A stretch of 60,357 bases of DNA from Welwitschia mirabilis. Taxonomy: Eukaryota > Gnetophyta > Gnetopsida > Welwitschiales. The stretch lies in NCBI GenBank assembly GCA_051453625.1, contig JBOZIK010000001.1, positions 150,746,354 through 150,806,710 on the forward strand, read 5' to 3'. Position 1 is the stretch's first letter; every line of letters starts with the position of its first letter. Of the stretch, positions 57,331 through 60,357 are shown piece by piece. A program made the translations under genes and the position numbers. The notes under the pieces were generated by a model. That model did no database searches. It worked only from the letters and a program-made list of their open reading frames with translations, and was not told where the DNA came from.

Positions 57331-58370
57331 AAGAATGAGGGAGAAGTACATAGATATGATAACTAGCCTCTCATATTTCATAGGCCTTATCAAAAATTAC
57401 CCATTCATGGTCATACTTAACTTTCATCTCCACCTTGTCCACTATCTCTACCTCATCCTCCATTTCTGCCACTACATCTTATGATTTTATTTAAACTACA
57501 TCTCTTAATACCACTCCATCTTCAGCCTATGATTTTAATAATATATCTATTACTAGCTTCTTTAGCATTTCATTACCCCTTAGACATATTGATGTATTAG
57601 AAGATAGATCTCTTAGGTCCATGGTGAGTTATTTTAGTCTCCATCTAGGAAGCAATACATATATCTATTCATCTATTATTTATACATCATCCAAACCTCC
57701 ATCACTATAAATAGTGGTAATGATGGTGATGATGCAAGAGATGGTACTCAATATACTAGTGACTTAGCTCTTGATAATTCACTCATTTTGTATTGTCTAA
57801 AAGGGGGGATAATATGGAAAAATGAAATGAAACATCCAATATGAGTCTAGAGGATATAATATTAAGATAAATGGATTAAACATCTTATAAGTGATAACAT
57901 TATTGATGATCACTGATTATTATTAGTACACATTTCATGATTAGTTATTGTCTATTGTTACATTTTACTTGTATGCAAATTACTTAATGCTTATTTATTT
58001 AATAATTTTTATGACTTCTTATTTACTATTATGATTATGTATCTAGTTAATAAATGTTTTTAAAATTTTTGAAATTTATATGATATCTCATGTAATACAT
58101 TGTATTCTCTCTTTGATTAAACTATCTCAATTAAGCTTATAAAACATAATTACACTAATGAGATTTGTCAAGTTTTAGATATCATTAAAAAGAAGGAAAT
58201 TGTTGGTAAAATTTATATTTTTAGTTATTTCATTGATCAAATTTAATATGTCTATTTTGGATATAGTGAAATTAAAGAATACAAAATAGAAAAAAAAATT
58301 CAATTTGAGTCAATACCTTAAGTTCATATTATACAGAACATTTAGCTCAAATTTCATGAATGTCAAATAC
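57331..58370. other. Unassigned interval with polypurine-like tract
   Basis: No gene recognised. A purine run AAAAGGGGGGA at 57799-57809 resembles a polypurine tract that could precede a 3' LTR, but I could not find a matching LTR pair. Confidence 0.4.
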
Positions 58371-58379
58371 AACTAACTA

Positions 58380-58800
58380 AAGATGTTTACACATGTGAAG
58401 ACATTTATGGGAAAGAAATATACTAAATCAAAGATATCTATGCTAAACTAGACTTCATCATAGGAAAAAAAACCTACAATGAAAAAGATGTCTACGATAA
58501 AGTAAGAATCTAAGATATATGAAAGACATATATCACATTAACAATTTCTATGCCGTTTTAACTATTCGAAGATGTCTACAAAATTGAAATCATTTATATT
58601 AAACTAGAAGAGGTAATATAGATAAATTATATTTTGATAAATTATCTACATTTTAGGAAATCAAGCAAGTTTTACATCTTATATTCATAACCACTACAAG
58701 TTATAAACACAATGGTTTAAGTCCTATCAATATTTGGGTATTTTAATCAAAGACTTCTTTTATGGTGAAGACATTTTTAAAATAAGAGACATCTACTATT
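58380..58800. repeat. Cluster of AAAGATGTCTA-type short motifs (inverse of 55020-55450)
   Basis: ACTAAAGATGTTTACAC, CAAAGATATCTATGC, AAAAAGATGTCTACG and CGAAGATGTCTAC recur over 420 bp, opposite in orientation to the left cluster 3 kb away. Confidence 0.5.
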
Positions 58801-60120
58801 TAAATATGTATATCATAAGAATTTATGGAAAATAAAATAGTCATTAAATGAGTAAAACTTAGCCATTTCTAACTATTGCATAGTAGTCAAATTCTTATAA
58901 AATGGTTATCTCTTTATCACAACAGTAAGAAAGACATGAAAAATATAAAGGGAACAATGAGAGAAGAAAAAAAGTTACTCAAATCAGTGATTGATATCAT
59001 ACATGAATCTTTTAGCTATTTTTTTGGAAGATGACTATTTGATGAATACATTACTTTCTTATTAGCTCTTACAATAACTTTATTACTCTGATCTAAGACA
59101 CTCAGAGATGATAACAACAAGCGATAACTTAAGCAATTTATGAAAAAAATATATTTTTAGGATTATTATTTCTTTTGTTATCATTATTTGTTGACATTAA
59201 AATTGTAAGGACTGTCAGATTTTTGAATATACATATTGTATGGATATGATTTTGTAAGTGCTTCTGAGCACATTTTTGTCTTTGTTTATTATAAATCCAT
59301 GAGTGGAAGAGAGTGCTATATTATGAGGAGTTACTTAGTTATACCTAAATTGGTGATGCTCTAAAACCACTATTTTATAGGTTAAAGATATATAGAGGTA
59401 TGAGAGAAAGATATACTTTGTATGTGAATGAATCCAAGTTGGGGAATCACATTAATTTAGTAAGTTTTTTATTATTTAGAGTTTATTTTATTTTTATTAT
59501 ATTTTATTTTAGTAGACCTCATTCATCCCTATCCTTCAAGTTCAATGATCCTTAGGTCTTAGCAAAACTAGAAGTTAGGGATAAAGTGGTGCTAAGAGAT
59601 GGAGTATAAATGGGAAGTGTAAGAGGTGTTCATGGAGATGGAAAAGCAAATGTAATAAAGATATATGAGATGGTGATGGGGCTATGTAAGATGATGAATG
59701 AGTAGTTCATAATAAGGCTTATGAAAAACGAGGTACCAATTATCAGATCTCTTGGATTCTACCTACTACATTCTCTCTATCTATGTTAGAGTCTAATACT
59801 CTTCTTGTATCTATTTTGAAGCTTAATACATTTCATGTATATATTGCTTTTCTTATATGAACTCTGATGAATCAAAATCCTTGATTCTATCTTAATCATA
59901 ACCTAGTATAATAGGTGTATGAGCTACTTATACCTTGTAATCCACCTCTAAATCAAATTAAGTTAAATTTACCATGAATTTCCAACTACTTACAAGTGTC
60001 TCTCCTTCACTGGCTATGTACTATTTATTCTTAAATCTTAAGAGATTTCTTTCAATCTTTCATATCATTTTTGTAATTACCTTGAGATCCTTCTTTACTA
60101 ACAAGGAACTACGATTGACT
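58801..60120. other. Unassigned interval
   Basis: AT-rich with a slightly less AT-rich part at 59520-59760. I see no complete frame, RNA gene or known motif. Confidence 0.4.
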
Positions 60121-60240
60121 ATAGAATAGAAGTACTAAAATTATTTCTTTAAAGGTCTCCTAATTATATCTTTACCTACTAGTACTAAAGCTTACTACTT
60201 TTCACTAAACTCTAAAAGTGGATTTTTAGGATGAATAAGA
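60120..60240 (-). repeat. Inverted repeat, right arm (~120 bp)
   Basis: Reverse complement partner of 56325-56450, sharing CACTAAACTCTAAAAGTGGATTTTTAGG with the left arm's complement. Confidence 0.7.
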
Positions 60241-60270
60241 CTAACCTATGGAACTAAGATGCTAGCATTG

Positions 60271-60357
60271 TGTTGCGATACCAATTTGTAGGAATTTGAT
60301 GGTATATTTGGAGTACTTTTGCAGGACATTTATACAAGTTTAGATGCAATTATGCTG
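60271..60357 (+). repeat. LTR of the first retrotransposon family, inverted and cut by window end
   Basis: Starts TGTTGCGATACCAATTTGT and continues GGAATTTGATGGTATATTTGG, matching the reverse complement of the ends at 5192 and 19507. It is a third copy of this LTR, in opposite orientation to the two on the left. Only the first 87 bp are in the window, so I cannot tell whether it is a solo LTR or part of an element. Confidence 0.82.

Noticed and set aside
56692-57484. Several frames of 200-250 codons across the poly-G tract and gap
   Set aside because: They consist almost entirely of N and polyglycine or polyproline from the G run, and there is no real coding evidence.
57799-57809. Polypurine tract marking a further LTR retrotransposon
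   Set aside because: No matching LTR pair or primer-binding site could be found around it. Kept only as a remark.
1-60357. Endogenous pararetrovirus or other integrated viral sequence
   Set aside because: The RT remnants have LINE context (endonuclease, zinc knuckle, C-terminal LINE blocks). No movement-protein or coat motifs were seen.

Overview
The window looks like plant nuclear heterochromatin, most likely from a flowering plant. It is very AT-rich with few CG dinucleotides. Almost everything recognisable is a transposable element: CACTA DNA transposons, LTR retrotransposons with plant-type primer-binding sites, L1-type and other LINEs, and tRNA-like short repeats. The host-gene fragments are plant-like too (PR-1/CAP protein, Asp1-type aspartic protease, topoisomerase II, BTB-ARM protein). 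I cannot name the species. No intact protein-coding gene is visible, and nearly all open frames are short fragments in decayed elements.

Layout: 1-5192 and 12292-19507 are two minus-strand copies of one LTR retrotransposon family, with LTRs at 3807-5192 and 18135-19507, primer-binding sites beside them and only a gag-like region inside. A 7.1 kb CACTA element (5216-12291, TSD TTA) sits 23 bp from the first LTR and carries part of an aspartic protease gene. 19508-21796 and 34082-~34500 are the two halves of one minus-strand L1 LINE, split by a 12.3 kb CACTA element (21797-34081, TSD TAT). That CACTA carries exon-intron fragments of a topoisomerase II gene and of a BTB-ARM gene. It also contains a complete 2.4 kb non-autonomous LTR retrotransposon (30383-32750, TSD ATAAT).

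~35900-41890 is a plus-strand L1 relic. ~41900-43150 and ~45140-47700 are two copies of a second LINE family. Between them lies the only host locus still in its own promoter context, a PR-1/CAP pseudogene (44563-45088) with four single-base frameshifts and a relatively GC-rich upstream region. Copies of a SINE-like repeat surround it. 48369-54995 is another LTR retrotransposon with near-matching TSDs and an internal array of ~100 bp tandem repeats. 55000-60270 is mostly unassigned, but has two oppositely oriented clusters of a short motif, an inverted ~120 bp repeat pair, a 29-G run and a large gap. At 60271 another copy of the first LTR family begins, in inverted orientation.

The elements do not work together as a pathway. 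They form a nested insertion record: the L1 LINE came first, then CACTA-2 and the LTR element inserted into it, then the small LTR element into CACTA-2 and CACTA-1 into the LTR element. The most notable finding is that both CACTA elements are Pack-CACTA-like carriers of host gene fragments with exactly definable ends. Two assembly gaps are flanked by identical sequence and are probably artefacts.
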